Shown: piece after piece, positions 43,653-54,038 of the stretch
Layout: every line of letters begins with the position of its first letter
How positions within the stretch are numbered: the first letter of the stretch is position 1
Source of the DNA: Chlorops oryzae
Taxonomy: Eukaryota; Arthropoda; Insecta; Diptera; Chloropidae
Direction of reading: 5' to 3'
Assembly (NCBI GenBank): GCA_020466095.1
Contig: CM035807.1
Span: 64,897,908-64,961,907 of the forward strand
Length of the DNA stretch: 64,000 nt
Notes under the pieces: generated by a model
What the model was told of the DNA's origin: nothing
Database searches by the model: none
Seen by the model: only the letters and a program-made list of their open reading frames with translations
Program-made: the position numbers and the translations under genes

Positions 43653-45291
43653 CAGCGGTCAAAAAAAGTATTCGTCAGTAGGGAAATTTGTGGAAAATTC
43701 CACAAAAACGACAGAATGCAACCAGAAAATGTAAAACAAATAATGCAATGTTCAGCATTTACTCTTCATATTTCTGTTTTTATTGTTTTTAAAGTAAAAA
43801 AATAAAATTTAAATAACAAAATAGCAACTCTGTTGCAGAATGCTAAAAATTTAAGCAAAAAAAGTATTCGTCATTTGTACAACACACTTCAGCTTTAGTA
43901 TCAAGAGTAAATTTTAATATTTTGTTATGCGACCTCCACGTCTTATTACCTCTTTCAAACGCTTTCGCATTGATTTGACTAGTTTTGAGGTAAAAACAGG
44001 ATCAATATCAGCCCATTCATCTTTCAAAATATGTTCCATCTGTTTGAAAAGCTGCGTTGTCTTAACTTTGACTCCAAATGGCCCCAAAGATGTTCTATTG
44101 GGTTTAAGTCTGGACTTTGCGGAGGTGTTTTTATGACTTTTGGACAGTTATATAGCAACCACAGCTTGGTGTTTTGGGCAGAATGCTTGGGATCGTTATC
44201 CTGATAGTACTGAAAATTTTTACCAATGCCCAGTTTTTCAGCACTTTGCTTCCGGTTCTTCTTTAATATGTCGATATAGTATTTGTGATCCATTATTCCT
44301 TTTATAACTTCCATATATCCCACACCAGACGCCGCCATACATCCCCAAATTATTAAACCGCCACCACCATGTTGTACAGTAGCAACTATGTTGCGTTCTT
44401 CTAGCTCAGTATTTGGCTTTCTGTACACAATAACTTTACCATCGCATCCAAAAAGGTTGAATTTGCTCTCATCTGCAAAAATGACATTTGACCAAAACGA
44501 TATCGGTTGTTTAACGTGAGCTTTAGCAAATTTTAGCCTTTTTATTCGATTTATTTTGTTAACAAATGGCTTCTTCCGTGCGGTTCTTCTTCTATAACCA
44601 TTAATTCGCAGAGTATTTCGAATGGTCTGTGGTGTAATGTCCTTTATCAAAAGTTCCTTGGCATTTTTGCAAAGAATACTGGCATTCGTTTTTGGATTTT
44701 TTTGCACTTGGCGCACTAACCAACGTTCATTCCCTACTGAAAGTGCTTTAGGCCTGCCAGACCTCTGCTTGTTTTCGACGGATTTTGTTTCTTTCCATTT
44801 TTTTATAATGTATTGAACCGTACTTCTTGGTCTATTTACTATTTCGCCGATTTCATTTTGACTTAATCCATTTTTTAAATGTTTTATTATTAGAACTTTA
44901 ACTTCATCAGAAACTTCCTGTCCCTTGGGACCCATTTTGGAAAACTTAAAAATCCACTTAATAAAATGCATCACAACAAGAGGCTAAACGCTTAGTCGTA
45001 CATAGAAAATGAAAAAATCGGGACTTCCACGTTTTTCTAACCTAAAATGAAGTGTGTTGTACAAATGACGAATACTTTTTTTGCTTAAATTTTTAGCATT
45101 CTGCAACAGAGTTGCTATTTTGTTATATTATATAAATTTTAATTTTTTACTTTAAAAACAATAAAAACAGAAATATGAAGAGTAAATGCTGAACATTGCA
45201 TTATTTGTTTTACATTTTCTGGTTGCATTCTGTCGTTTTTGTAGAATTTTCCACAAATTTCCCTACTGACGAATACTCTTTTTGACCGCGG
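43653..45291 (-). mobile_element. Tc1-family transposon of IR/DR type
   Basis: 1639 bp between TA dinucleotides (43651-52, 45292-93). TIRs of about 240 bp (43653-43891, 45048-45291). Each TIR has an outer CAGCGGTCAAAAAAAGTATT (right variant GACCGCGG) and an inner direct repeat AAAAAAAGTATTCGTCA near 43856 and its counterpart near 45075, the paired binding sites that define IR/DR elements. Encodes one transposase on the minus strand. Confidence 0.9.
43914..44935 (-). pseudogene. Tc1-like transposase with C-terminal frameshift
   Basis: The start is the Met of MGPKGQEVSDEVKVL at 44935. N-terminal paired-type helix-turn-helix (GLSQNEIGEIVNRPRSTVQY), second HTH, then catalytic FADESKFNLF (D1), YYQDNDPKHSAQNTKLWLLY (D2) and PPQSPDLNPIEHLW (E), with exactly 34 residues between D2 and E (DD34E). 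After HLESKLR the open frame stops at 44024, but the next frame gives TTQLFKQMEHILKDEW then VKSMRKRLKEVIRRGGRITK and stops at 43914, as expected for Tc1 C-termini. A single small indel near 44080 therefore breaks the gene. Binds its inner and outer TIR sites. Confidence 0.85.
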
Positions 45292-45307
45292 TAGATGTCT
45301 CACGCCG

Positions 45308-45447
45308 AACAAAAATTTGTTTGCTAGCGATACTGAGCTCTAGCTCCCAGCGAAAGAAATCTAGCAATCGGAAAAATGTGGGTTTTTTACTTTTGCATTC
45401 GCGAAGCAACAGAAATGATTCAGTATGAAACTGAATTCGAAACAGTG
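45308..45447 (-). repeat. Dispersed repeat, inverted partner at 50.5-51.2 kb
   Basis: Reverse complement of 50525-50648 plus 51164-51180: shared CTCTAGCTCCCAGCGAAAGA, ACTTTTGCATTCGCGAAGCA and TTCAGTATGAAACTGAATTC. Two copies of one repeat or the ends of a 5.9-kb structure. Confidence 0.6.
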
Positions 45448-45606
45448 CTGAGCTATGTCCTTTTGCCCTTTTTTATTTTTTGTTATTTTTGTTGCGACGT
45501 TTTACATATGTTTGTATTTGTGTATGAATCTGTTCATGCTAGAAACCAAAAATTTGAAAATTTCAATTTGGGCTTCATGCGTATATGAAACTGGTTATGC
45601 AATAGA

Positions 45607-45950
45607 TGTCGGTGAACTTAGCCCCCTAAGTTGAAATTTTAAAAATTGCAAAACTTAGGGAAAAATGGAAATGTCCTTATAACAAACTACACGTGTGAAT
45701 GATTTAGTTTTCCTTAATTGGCACATAATACTTATCCTGGGCACAACCTATGTAAATCACTTCTTGTTTAAAAAAAATATATCAATCGGGGCGCTAACTT
45801 CACGGTTAAAAAAGGACCTCCCCATAAAATCCAAACTATACGAAGGATTTTTTTTTTCTTTTGCGGCACATAATAGCACACATCGGGCACAACTCAGCAC
45901 AAGTTTTGCAAATTTTAAAATTTCAACATGGGGGGCTAAGTTCACCGACA
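45607..45950. mobile_element. MITE with 11-bp target duplication (Mutator-like)
   Basis: 344 bp, ends TGTCGGTGAACTTAGCCCCC and GGGGGCTAAGTTCACCGACA, with TATGCAATAGA repeated exactly on both sides (45596-45606, 45951-45961). 9-11-bp duplications are typical of MULE/Mutator elements; that is the inference. TIR about 45 bp. Non-coding. Confidence 0.8.
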
Positions 45951-46018
45951 TATGCAATAGAGACAACGGGTCCAATTACAATAACAATTGATTGTACACT
46001 TGCTTTAGTATGAGGAAG

Positions 46019-46092
46019 ACGGCTACGTGGCGTAGTGGATATTGTGTGCACTAATTAACCCATCGGTTCGAGTTCGAATCCCCGCGCAGGCG
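46019..46092 (+). repeat. tRNA-like segment with A8 tail
   Basis: ACGTGGCGTAGTGGATATTG carries an A-box; CGGTTCGAGTTCGAATCCCC the B-box; it ends GCGCAGGCGAG followed by A8. The best-preserved tRNA-like unit here, but the acceptor stem does not close. Likely a tRNA-only SINE. Confidence 0.55.
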
Positions 46093-47234
46093 AGAAAAAA
46101 AAGGGGACATTTTAATATTAAACAAAGCAAATTTTTTAAAAGAACAAAGTGTTCTACGCTTAAGATAAGAAAACAATTTACTTGACTTTTAAAAAATCCT
46201 GCAATTTGGACTTCGAAACCTTTTTATACCCAGCGTAAGCGGGGTATATTAGTTTTGTGCAAATCTTGTAACAGGCAGAATTAAGCTCCGGAGATATAGA
46301 AAAATATATATAGAAATGATCAGGATCAAAAACTGAATCGATTTAGACATGTCCGTCCGTCCGTGGACGGATCTCCTCCGAAACAGCTGAACCAATGAAG
46401 TTGGAATTTGGCACACAGGTATATCGGGATCCGAGTATGATCCTAAGTAAAAATGGGAGACATCTGCCCACTGCCACGTCCACAAATGAATTTATAGTGT
46501 TTTCAGTAAAATGCTTGTAACTTGGGAACCACTCAACACATTCCATTGATATTTGGTGTACTGGTTAACTACAAAAAGGTACATATCCTGGCTAAAAAAG
46601 GACGCCGTCCTCCTCGAGCCACGCCCAAAAATACCCACAAATAAGGGCTTATCGTAACTTGTGAAGTAAAAGGCGTAGAAGCTTCAAATTCGCAACATAG
46701 GTTGACCAAGGCAAATGAAAGGTGTATGAACAAAAATTTATGCAGCCCGCCCACTGCCACGCCCACAAATGGAGAATTTTCGTAACTTCCGAAGTAAAAG
46801 GCGTAGAAGCTTCAAATTCGCATCATAGGTTCACCAAGGCGAATGAAAGGTGTAGGGAAATAATTCATGTGGCCCTCCCACTGCCACGCCCACAAATAGA
46901 GAAGCAAAACATAGTGCGCTCATAATGTCGGGATGCTGGGTATTTAACCTTTAACTGTGGACGTGCGGTCTCACAGACCGCTTGCAGTTTGTGGATCTCG
47001 TGCCCCTCTCCTCCGGAGGACCAGTGGCGTACGCCGGCTTCAGTAGCTTCACTTTTCGTTGCGAAATGACTGCTGAGAGAGAAGGTTACGTCGTCGGCTA
47101 AATTTTGCGTGAGTTATTTCGCTTTATATTTTGAGTGCGGTCTGTGAGACCGCACGTCCACGTTTGTGTTATAAATTGATGCTGACGGTGATTTTGTTTC
47201 TTTGAGATTTTGTTACCTAAAATGTCAAAAAACG

Positions 47235-47880
47235 GTCAACCAAAGACTGCAGGCAAACTATAAGATAAAAGGAAAGACATCCCACACTTGTGTAGGCTGT
47301 AAACAGCCAATATGCCTTCAATGCTCGAAGCCGCTGTTCAAAGACTAGTGTTGCAACGGATAGTGTATCCGGTAGGATGCCGGATATCCGGCTGGCTGCT
47401 AGGCCAAATATCATGATATCCGGATGCCGATAATCGCTTTTTTTTCTTATATATTTTTGGTTTTTAAAGCCATATTGAACGGCGTATCAATGATCCTGAG
47501 GGTTGCCATTTGGTAGAAAAAATTTTGAACATTATTTTTTGACACAGCACACATTTTAGTAGTGCGTGTTTGAAGTGGTTGCACAGAAGTGCAATGAAAA
47601 ATCTCTGAAAATGGGAATTTTTTGTGAAAATGTTAGAGGAACTGCATCCGGTTACCTCCAATCGCTCCATTTTATAATCTTCATCCTAGTACAAATACAA
47701 TATAGCAAATGTATAATGTGAGGTATCCGGTGGCTGGATATAGATGGTATTCGGTATCTGATCGGTTATAGATGGTATCTGGTATCTGGCCGGATAATAA
47801 ATTTAAGGTCGGATAGGTCAGATACCGAATAGTGGCAGGATATCCGTTGCAACTCTAGCAAAGACTGCCAGTTAAAATGA
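47235..47880 (+). pseudogene. piggyBac transposase C-terminal Cys-rich domain, split by a MITE
   Basis: 47235-47345 reads VNQRLQANYKIKGKTSHTCV then GCKQPICLQCSKPLFKD. After removing the insertion 47346-47857 and one TSD copy, it ends CQLK-stop at 47880. The CxxC...CxxC pattern at the extreme C-terminus is the zinc-binding domain of piggyBac transposases. The catalytic core is deleted. Confidence 0.65.
47346..47857. mobile_element. hAT-type MITE, 8-bp target duplication
   Basis: 512 bp. Ends TAGTGTTGCAACGGATA and TATCCGTTGCAACTCTA. Flanks TCAAAGAC (47338-45) and GCAAAGAC (47858-65), 7 of 8 identical. GGATATCCGG, GGTATCTGG and TATCCGGTAGG recur through the interior as subterminal sites. It splits the piggyBac Cys-rich domain. 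Confidence 0.75.
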
Positions 47881-48313
47881 CCAAATTCGACCCTTGTCGA
47901 AATTTTTATGTTTATTTTGGAGAAGAATATATTAAGTTTTTTATGTTTTTGGGTCTTTATATTTCATTGTAAGAGAAGTTAAAGTAACTAAAGAAATCAT
48001 TTTCCTGTGGTAATATACCAATAGAGTGATCTCAAGCTATAAAGTCTGAAAATTGCCTTTAATTGTTTTATTGTTAGATTAAGTTTAAAATAAATCCTTT
48101 TTTTTATTAAAATTGCATCTCTTATTTAAAATTAGTAGCTATTCTAAGGGATAACAACAAAAAAAGATGCAATACTTTCTCATGAAGGTAGAACCCATCC
48201 CGCAAAGATAGCGGTCTGTGAGTCCGCACGTCCATGGTAGTGTAAAAAAATGGAACGTCCACAGTTAAAGGTTAAAAGTCGGGCTTGACCGACTTTAGCT
48301 TTCTTACTTGTTT

Positions 48314-48760
48314 ATAATTGTTCGCGTAAAAATTTTTTTCAAAGCCGTTAGTTTTTTATATAATATATTAACTACTAAATACTAATCAAATTAATAACAA
48401 ATAAATTTTACCAAAAAATTTATTAATAACGAAATAAAATACTCTAGTTCAATTGGAAAAAATCGAATATTACCAAACTTCCATCTTGTTTACTCGCAAA
48501 TTACAGTAACGTTGTTGTCTTGTTTGGCAAGACAAGAGAAGATAAGAAAACAATGTTACCGTAATTTGCGAAGGAAAAAAATTGAGTTTTGGTACTAAGT
48601 AATTGATTTTTTTCAATTCGACTAGAGTATTTTAGTTCATTATTCATAAATTTTTTGTTAAAACTAATTTTTTATTAATTTGGTTTGCTCCTTTTAAAAA
48701 ACTGAATTTCGTTGACAGGGACAGAAGTTAAGGCATTAAAAAGAATTTTGGCCCATATAC
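48314..48760. mobile_element. Palindromic MITE, second copy
   Basis: Reverse-orientation relative of 5172-5612: AAATACTCTAGTTCAATTGG, core CAAGACAAGAGAAGATAAG, and right end GCATTAAAAAGAATTTTGGC. Starts directly after the family A copy. Confidence 0.6.
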
Positions 48761-49771
48761 CAAAGAGTATTTAATATATAAAGAGCCGCCAATGTACTCT
48801 ATCGGCTCTCTTAGCATTTTGAAAATGCTGGCCTCGAAATGAGCAAAAATCGTTCGGTGAAGGACGGTGGAAGGGAAAAGAAGTTCTATATGTATGAGCA
48901 TGAGAATGCTTGTATGTATTTAAAATGGAATGATTCAGCTTGTTTACATTCGATGGTGCAAATACGTTGTCCGTTGAAGACCCATAAAAAAGTTTTTTTG
49001 AAAATTTCAATTTTGTTTTTTACTTCAAGAATTTTTTCTCTTACATTTAAATTTAATATTTTGGTAATATTCACAAAAATCCTTAAATTTATTGAAAAAA
49101 TTTCAATATAAAGTCAATTCAAAAAGTCTTCTAAAATTCAATTTTAATTTAGCCGCACCTACAGTATTTTTACAGCTGAAAATACCAATTTTAGCAGAGG
49201 ATAAATTTAAAAGAGATTTTAAAACACGTTGTAGATTTTATAATTTTTAATATCAAAAGTAAAATTACATAAGCATCAGAAAAACACCAGAAAAATTTTT
49301 TTTTCGATTGCTAAAAATTAACATTTCGTAAAAGAAATGCTTGGACCCTAAGCCCGAAAAAATATTTAAGTTATTAAAATTAAAATATAAAAATAGGGTC
49401 GAATTAAATCTAAAAAAACTAGCACATATTGTTACAAAAGGTAATCGAAGCGACCAGGCTTCGACTTTTTCGCATTTAGCGCCGCGCAAATCACCCTACA
49501 GCACCATACGGTAGTGACTTTTCATCGGTCACGTAGAAACAGGAAAACAACATAAGCGACCGACTCGAAAAACGATTTTTGAATTTTTCAGCGGCCAAAA
49601 TTTGCAAAGGCGCACAACGGCCAAATACAAACGTACGTATGTACATTGGCGCACACACAAACTCATATATGCGCATAAGTGTGGCACGCAATCGAAAGAA
49701 TAACAGCACAGCGTTGGACTGCCGAAAATATATAATGGCACGGGTACAGTTGGTTACTAGTACCTGGTAAC
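48761..49771. other. No gene recognised
   Basis: About 1 kb. Overlapping short ORFs on both strands with no known motif. Composition is more even at 49440-49770, like 39.5-39.8 kb. Confidence 0.4.
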
Positions 49772-50524
49772 CATGTAGGACTGTAGGTCTAACTCTTCTT
49801 CTTCCTAAGCCCTGCAATGTGTTAGAGCTACGCTGCTTCAACATAGGCATATAGCATGAGGAAAAGAGAAGCACGCTATGGCAGCGAAATCTTTAGCTCT
49901 GCACTGGTGAAATGCATTGCCACTTTTATTTTTAATTTTGGGAGATTTTCGAGTTCATTACATATAAAATATCTACCAAACTCATAAAATGTTATGAAAA
50001 GCTTGAAAATCATAAAACGAATCAAGGAAACTCAATATCAAGGAGAAAAATAAATTGTTTTTTAGTTCTACCCTGTCCACTTAACTTTTTGATCACACTG
50101 TTTCAGCAAAAATACTGAATTTTATGTACAATAAAATTCGTAGCCGTAGTCAAAAATGTATGTCAATTTATTACAAAATGAACTCATTCGTGCACATTGA
50201 GCAACATATCGTAATACACTTAGTAAAGTTTCAATTATGAACTTTTCAAACTTTATAAAAAACCGAGCCGACGCCGTGTTTCTTTTATAATTTTCTCGCA
50301 AGTGACATCATAGTGCCACTTTGTGTCTACCCGTATTGTTAATGGTAGCTTTCTGGTGAATTTCTCGAAAGAGTTGAATTTCCTATTCCTGCTTAAGGTT
50401 TTTGTTGGTAGCTTTTTGGTGAATTTTTCGAAAGAGTTGAATTTCCTATACCTGCCTAATGGTGAATTTCTTATTAGCGGCAGAGGCTTTTTGACGTCAA
50501 CAGTTAGACCTACAGTGCTACATG
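49772..50524. mobile_element. TIR element, CATGTAGGACTGTAGG ends, copy 1
   Basis: 753 bp from CATGTAGGACTGTAGGTCTA to AGACCTACAGTGCTACATG. The interior contains 2.5 tandem ~62-bp units (GGTAGCTTTCTGGTGAATTT, GAGTTGAATTTCCTATTCC). Longer in the middle than copy 2. No matching TSD, so its flanks were rearranged. Confidence 0.7.
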
Positions 50525-50648
50525 GTTTCGAATTCAGTTTCATACTGAATCATTTCTGTTGCTTCGCGAATGCAAAAGTAAAAAACCCGAATTTTTCCGA
50601 TTGCTAGACTTCTTTCGCTGGGAGCTAGAGCTCAGGATCGCTAGCGAC

Positions 50649-51155
50649 CATATAGGACTATAGGTCTAACTCTTCTTCTTCCTAATCCCTGCAATGTGTT
50701 AGAGCTACGCTGCTTCAACATATGCATATAGCATGAGGAAAAGAGAAGCACGCTATGGCAGCGAAGGCTTTAGCTCTGCTGTGGTGAAATGCATTGCCAC
50801 TTTTAATTTTAATTTTGGGAGATTTTCGAGTACATTACATATTAAATATATTTATTAAAGCTTCAATTATAACTTTTAAAGCTATATAAAAACCCGAGCC
50901 GACGCCGTGATTCTTTGATAATTTTCTTGCAAGTGGCATCATTGTGCCACTTTGTGTCCACCCGTATTGTTGTTGGTAGCTTTCTGGTGAATTTCTCGAA
51001 TTTGTTGAATTTCCTATTCCTGCCTAAGGTTTTTGTTGGTAGCTTTTTGGTGAATATCCCCAATTTGTTGAATTTTCTATGCCTGCCTAATGGTGTATAT
51101 CCCCATCGCGGCAGAGGCTTTTCGACGTCGACAGTTAGACCTACAGTCCTACATG
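50649..51155. mobile_element. TIR element, CATGTAGGACTGTAGG ends, copy 2, 8-bp TSD
   Basis: 507 bp. Perfect 8-bp duplication CTAGCGAC (50641-48, 51156-63). Shares both halves with copy 1, including the start GGTCTAACTCTTCTTCTTCC and the tandem GGTAGCTTTC units. The 8-bp TSD suggests hAT- or P-type transposition; no transposase. Inserted into the repeat shared with 45308-45447. Confidence 0.8.
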
Positions 51156-51240
51156 CTAGCGACCAAATTTTTGTTTACTTGATTAGTGATAGGACACAGA
51201 TGTGCTCGAATCTCATTGGCTAGTAAAATTTAAATAAGGT

Positions 51241-51534
51241 TTAAACGTCAGTTGAACGTATGCGTGAAGTGGCGTAGAGGGTGAGTGCATGACTCCGAAT
51301 TAAAAGATCGCCCGTTTGATCCCTGGCTGAGACGACCAAAAATTGTTACAAATAGAATTGTGCAAAATGTTCAAAGAGAAGAAGACCAAGAAAGAGTTTT
51401 CAACTAATTTTCTATGAATTTACATTTAGAGAGATAAGAGTATGTGCTGCTCTAGCATGTCTTTTTCGCATAGCACCGTCTAGCATACCGTGTGATGCTT
51501 CATCGATGATGTCAGGAGGACATTTCCCGCTGGG
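51241..51534 (+). mobile_element. 5'-shortened CCCAGC-type element with tRNA-like head
   Basis: A tRNA-like segment at 51269-51334 (AAGTGGCGTAGAGGGTGAGT; GCCCGTTTGATCCCTGGCTG) is followed by the body shared with 39960-40329 (ACATTTAGAGAG, GTGCTGCTCT) and right end CATTTCCCGCTGGG. The left TIR is absent. Confidence 0.55.
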
Positions 51535-51661
51535 TATATACGGGCTTCTACACCAACGCGACATTAACGTGAACAACCCAGTCGGCAATTGCGTCTTGCA
51601 TGAATTTATTCTTGTAAGAATTCGTCGATGAAATAAGTAAGATATGTAATGTCGCAAAATA

Positions 51662-51827
51662 TCAGGAATAGTAAGGCAAATATTCGGCGATAGCGTACCG
51701 AGAAGTTTTGCAGATCTCGTCCATTGTTTTTTTCATTTTTTGTGTTTTATGGTTCAGAAGAAAATTGATGAAGTTCTGAAGAACTCCTCGGTCCGCTATC
51801 GCCGAATTTTTGCCTTACTATTCCTGA
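51662..51827. mobile_element. Small palindromic MITE
   Basis: 166 bp: TCAGGAATAGTAAGGCAAAT and TTTTTGCCTTACTATTCCTG ends, with ATTCGGCGATAGCG mirrored by CGCTATCGCCGAA. No TSD evident. Confidence 0.65.
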
Positions 51828-52024
51828 GTTTTTTCTTATAAACGCATAAACGCATTAGAAACTGTACATTTTCGTGGAAATGCATAGAAGAAAAAGTGGA
51901 ATAATAAAGTTTGTCATTTGAAGTGCGACAGTCAAGGAACTAACACATAAAATTGTGTTCAAATAGTGTATGATATCATTAAAATAACATATTTCAAATA
52001 TTTTAAATCATTGGGTTAAATAAC

Positions 52025-52437
52025 CTTTTAGACTGTCTCAAAATTGGACTTTTTCGAAATATTTCAATGAAGCTTAGAATTTAAGCGTATATTTAAGATT
52101 TTTATTTTTATTTATTTATTTATTTATTTATATTCAATAACCATCATAGAGCAAAAGAGATTGACTCTTATACTAAGCTCTACTCAATACAATGCAATAC
52201 GTGCGGAGATTACCAAGTAACATGTTTAATATTCCGTTTTAAGATTCCGTTTAGAATTCAAAAAAATTGGAAAATTGGGTGTGGCAAGGCTGGTTTTCAT
52301 AAAAAAGTTTAACAAAAGTCGGTATATGGGGCCCCTTTTAACCAAAAACACCTCTTGATATTAAAAATATTTTGCACATGTGTGTCTGTGTCGGGGATTC
52401 TTTTGTGAGACTCGCCTGTCTATAACACCCTTACGTG
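52025..52437 (+). mobile_element. INE-1/Helentron-like family B fragment with ATTT-rich insert
   Basis: 5'-truncated. Family sequence is interrupted near 52095-52245 by TTTATTTATTTATTTATATT plus unrelated DNA. It ends GTGTCTGTGTCGGGGATT and a weakened hairpin before CTTACGTGTTC. ATTT tract at 52103-52130. Confidence 0.6.
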
Positions 52438-52750
52438 TTCTTATTTTGTTTTTCGTGGAATAATGAATTTTAAGAGAACAATTTGCTAATTTTTTGGCTT
52501 GAAGATAGTCAATACGACACTCTTCTAAGTAAATGTTTCTTTTCATCAATGGTGTTTTGTTAAAAGTTTGAACAATTGAGGTAAAAAATTAAATTTTTTT
52601 ATAACAAGGAAATTGACTTTCGACCCCTTGGAAGACTCCAGTTTTTTTTAGGAAATAAAATAAGACCTATCATTTCATAAGAGAAAATGCCCATTTAGGA
52701 AAAAAAAACCATCGAAAAAATGTGCTCGCTTTCTTACTAAAATAATCATA

Positions 52751-54038
52751 TTAGGTGTAGTAAAAAGAAATCCATTATTTTTGCATTAAATTGAGGGCTT
52801 TATTTAAGATAGTTAGAATGACCCGATTTAGGTCAAATATGCGCCGTTTTGTTCGATAACTTGTTGCCATTTTAAAGGTAATTTCATTATGCCTCTCTCA
52901 TAGAAGCCCTCGTTCCTATTAGCAAAAAATTGAGACAGTCGAATTTCAGAAGCCTCTCTTGAAGCGAATGTTTCACCAGCAAAATTGTTCGCCATGGACA
53001 GGAACAGATGGTAATCACTTGGTTCCAGGTCCGGACTATAAGGTGGATGCAGAAGAACCTCCCAACCAAACTCCCGGAGCTTCTGGCGAGTCACTATCGA
53101 TGTGTGTGGCCTGGCGTTGTCCTGATGGAACACAATTCCTCTCCTATTGGCCAAAGCTGGCCGCTTATGGGCGATTGCTTCCTTCAGACGGTCCAATTGT
53201 TGACAGTAGAGTTCCGAGTTAAGAGTTTTGCCGTATGGGAGCAGCTAATAGTAGATAATTCCCTGCCAATCCCACCAAACACACAGCAAAACCTTCCTGG
53301 CCGTCAATCCTGGCTTGGCCACCGTTTCCGCCGGTTCACCGTGTTTCGACCACGACCGTTTTCGTTTGACGTTGTCGTAAGTGACCCACTTTTCATAACC
53401 AGTCACCAACCGCTTCAGAAATGGGTCGATTTTGTTGCGGTTCAGCAGCGATTCGCAGATGGAAATTCGGTCTATGAGGTTTTTTTGCGTTAACTCGTGT
53501 GGCACCCATACATCGAGCTTCTTTGTGTATCCAGCCTTATTCAAATGGTTCCAAACGGTTTTTTGTGCAATCTTTAGCTCTTTTGCAATCGAAACAGTGC
53601 TAACATGACGGTCGGACTCGATAATTTCCATGATTTTATCGACATTTTCGACAATTGGCCTTCCAGTGCGTGGTGCATCCTTGACATCGAAGTTACCGGA
53701 ACGGAATCGACGAAACCAAAATTGCGCATGATTGGCTGTTACAGTATCAGGTCCATAAACGCTATTCACATTTTCAGCCGCCTGGCTTGCGTTTTCTCCC
53801 TTATCGAAGAAAAACTGTAAAATGTAGCGAATTTTCTCTTTGCTGATGTCCATCTTTGACAAGCTCTCAAACAAAACTGAATCAATCAATCAAAAAAGTG
53901 TCAAAAAAGCTTTTTTAGTAGGAACTGTCATCTTTCTAATGCCCCCTAGCGGAACACGATCGGACTTATACAACGCGAGATGCAGATAAATAACGCCATC
54001 TACCGGAAAAATAATGGATTTCTTTTTACTACACCTAA
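52751..54038 (-). mobile_element. mariner transposon, dead copy
   Basis: 1288 bp, same length as the copy at 60291. TIR TTAGGTGTAGTAAAAAGAAA starts at 52751, with its complement ending TACTACACCTAA at 54038. TA on both sides (52749-50, 54039-40). Near-identical to the plus-strand copy but with coding lesions. Confidence 0.95.
52828..53889 (-). pseudogene. mariner transposase, nonsense plus catalytic Asp lost
   Basis: Aligned with the intact ORF at 60440-61501, reading is collinear but stops at 53245-53247 (GAG to TAG after QGIIYY). The remaining 122 codons reopen in frame from 53196. Independently, the first catalytic Asp codon in TGDEKW is TAT (Tyr) at 53395-53397. D2 (HQDNARPH) and D3 (PSDYHLF) remain. 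Either lesion alone should abolish activity. Confidence 0.95.

Larger units (their letters stand above)
46948..48271 (+). mobile_element. piggyBac-like element, internally deleted, TTAA target
   Basis: 1324 bp with TTAA on both sides (46944-47, 48272-75). Family A reads TATTTCAAAGTC at the site, so the target was a TTAA variant. Ends CCTTTAACTGTGGACGTGCG and AACGTCCACAGTTAAAGG. Subterminal GCGGTCT(C)ACAGACCGC hairpins on both sides (46963, 47138, 48212). Only the transposase C-terminus remains. Confidence 0.8.
46221..48313 (+). mobile_element. INE-1/Helentron-like element, family A, split by piggyBac
   Basis: TATACCCAGCGTAAGCGGGG at 46225; internal direct duplication near 46650 and 46790; interrupted at 46948; resumes AAGTCGGGCTTGACCGACTT and CTTACTTGTTT up to 48313. 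Confidence 0.85.

Noticed and set aside
46019..46092. Functional tRNA gene
   Set aside because: A- and B-boxes are present, but the acceptor and anticodon stems do not pair; better read as a tRNA-derived repeat.
52959..53493. Plus-strand ORFs of 87 and 161 codons across the mariner
   Set aside because: They are antisense shadows of the mariner transposase; the same shadows occur at the other copy on the opposite strand.
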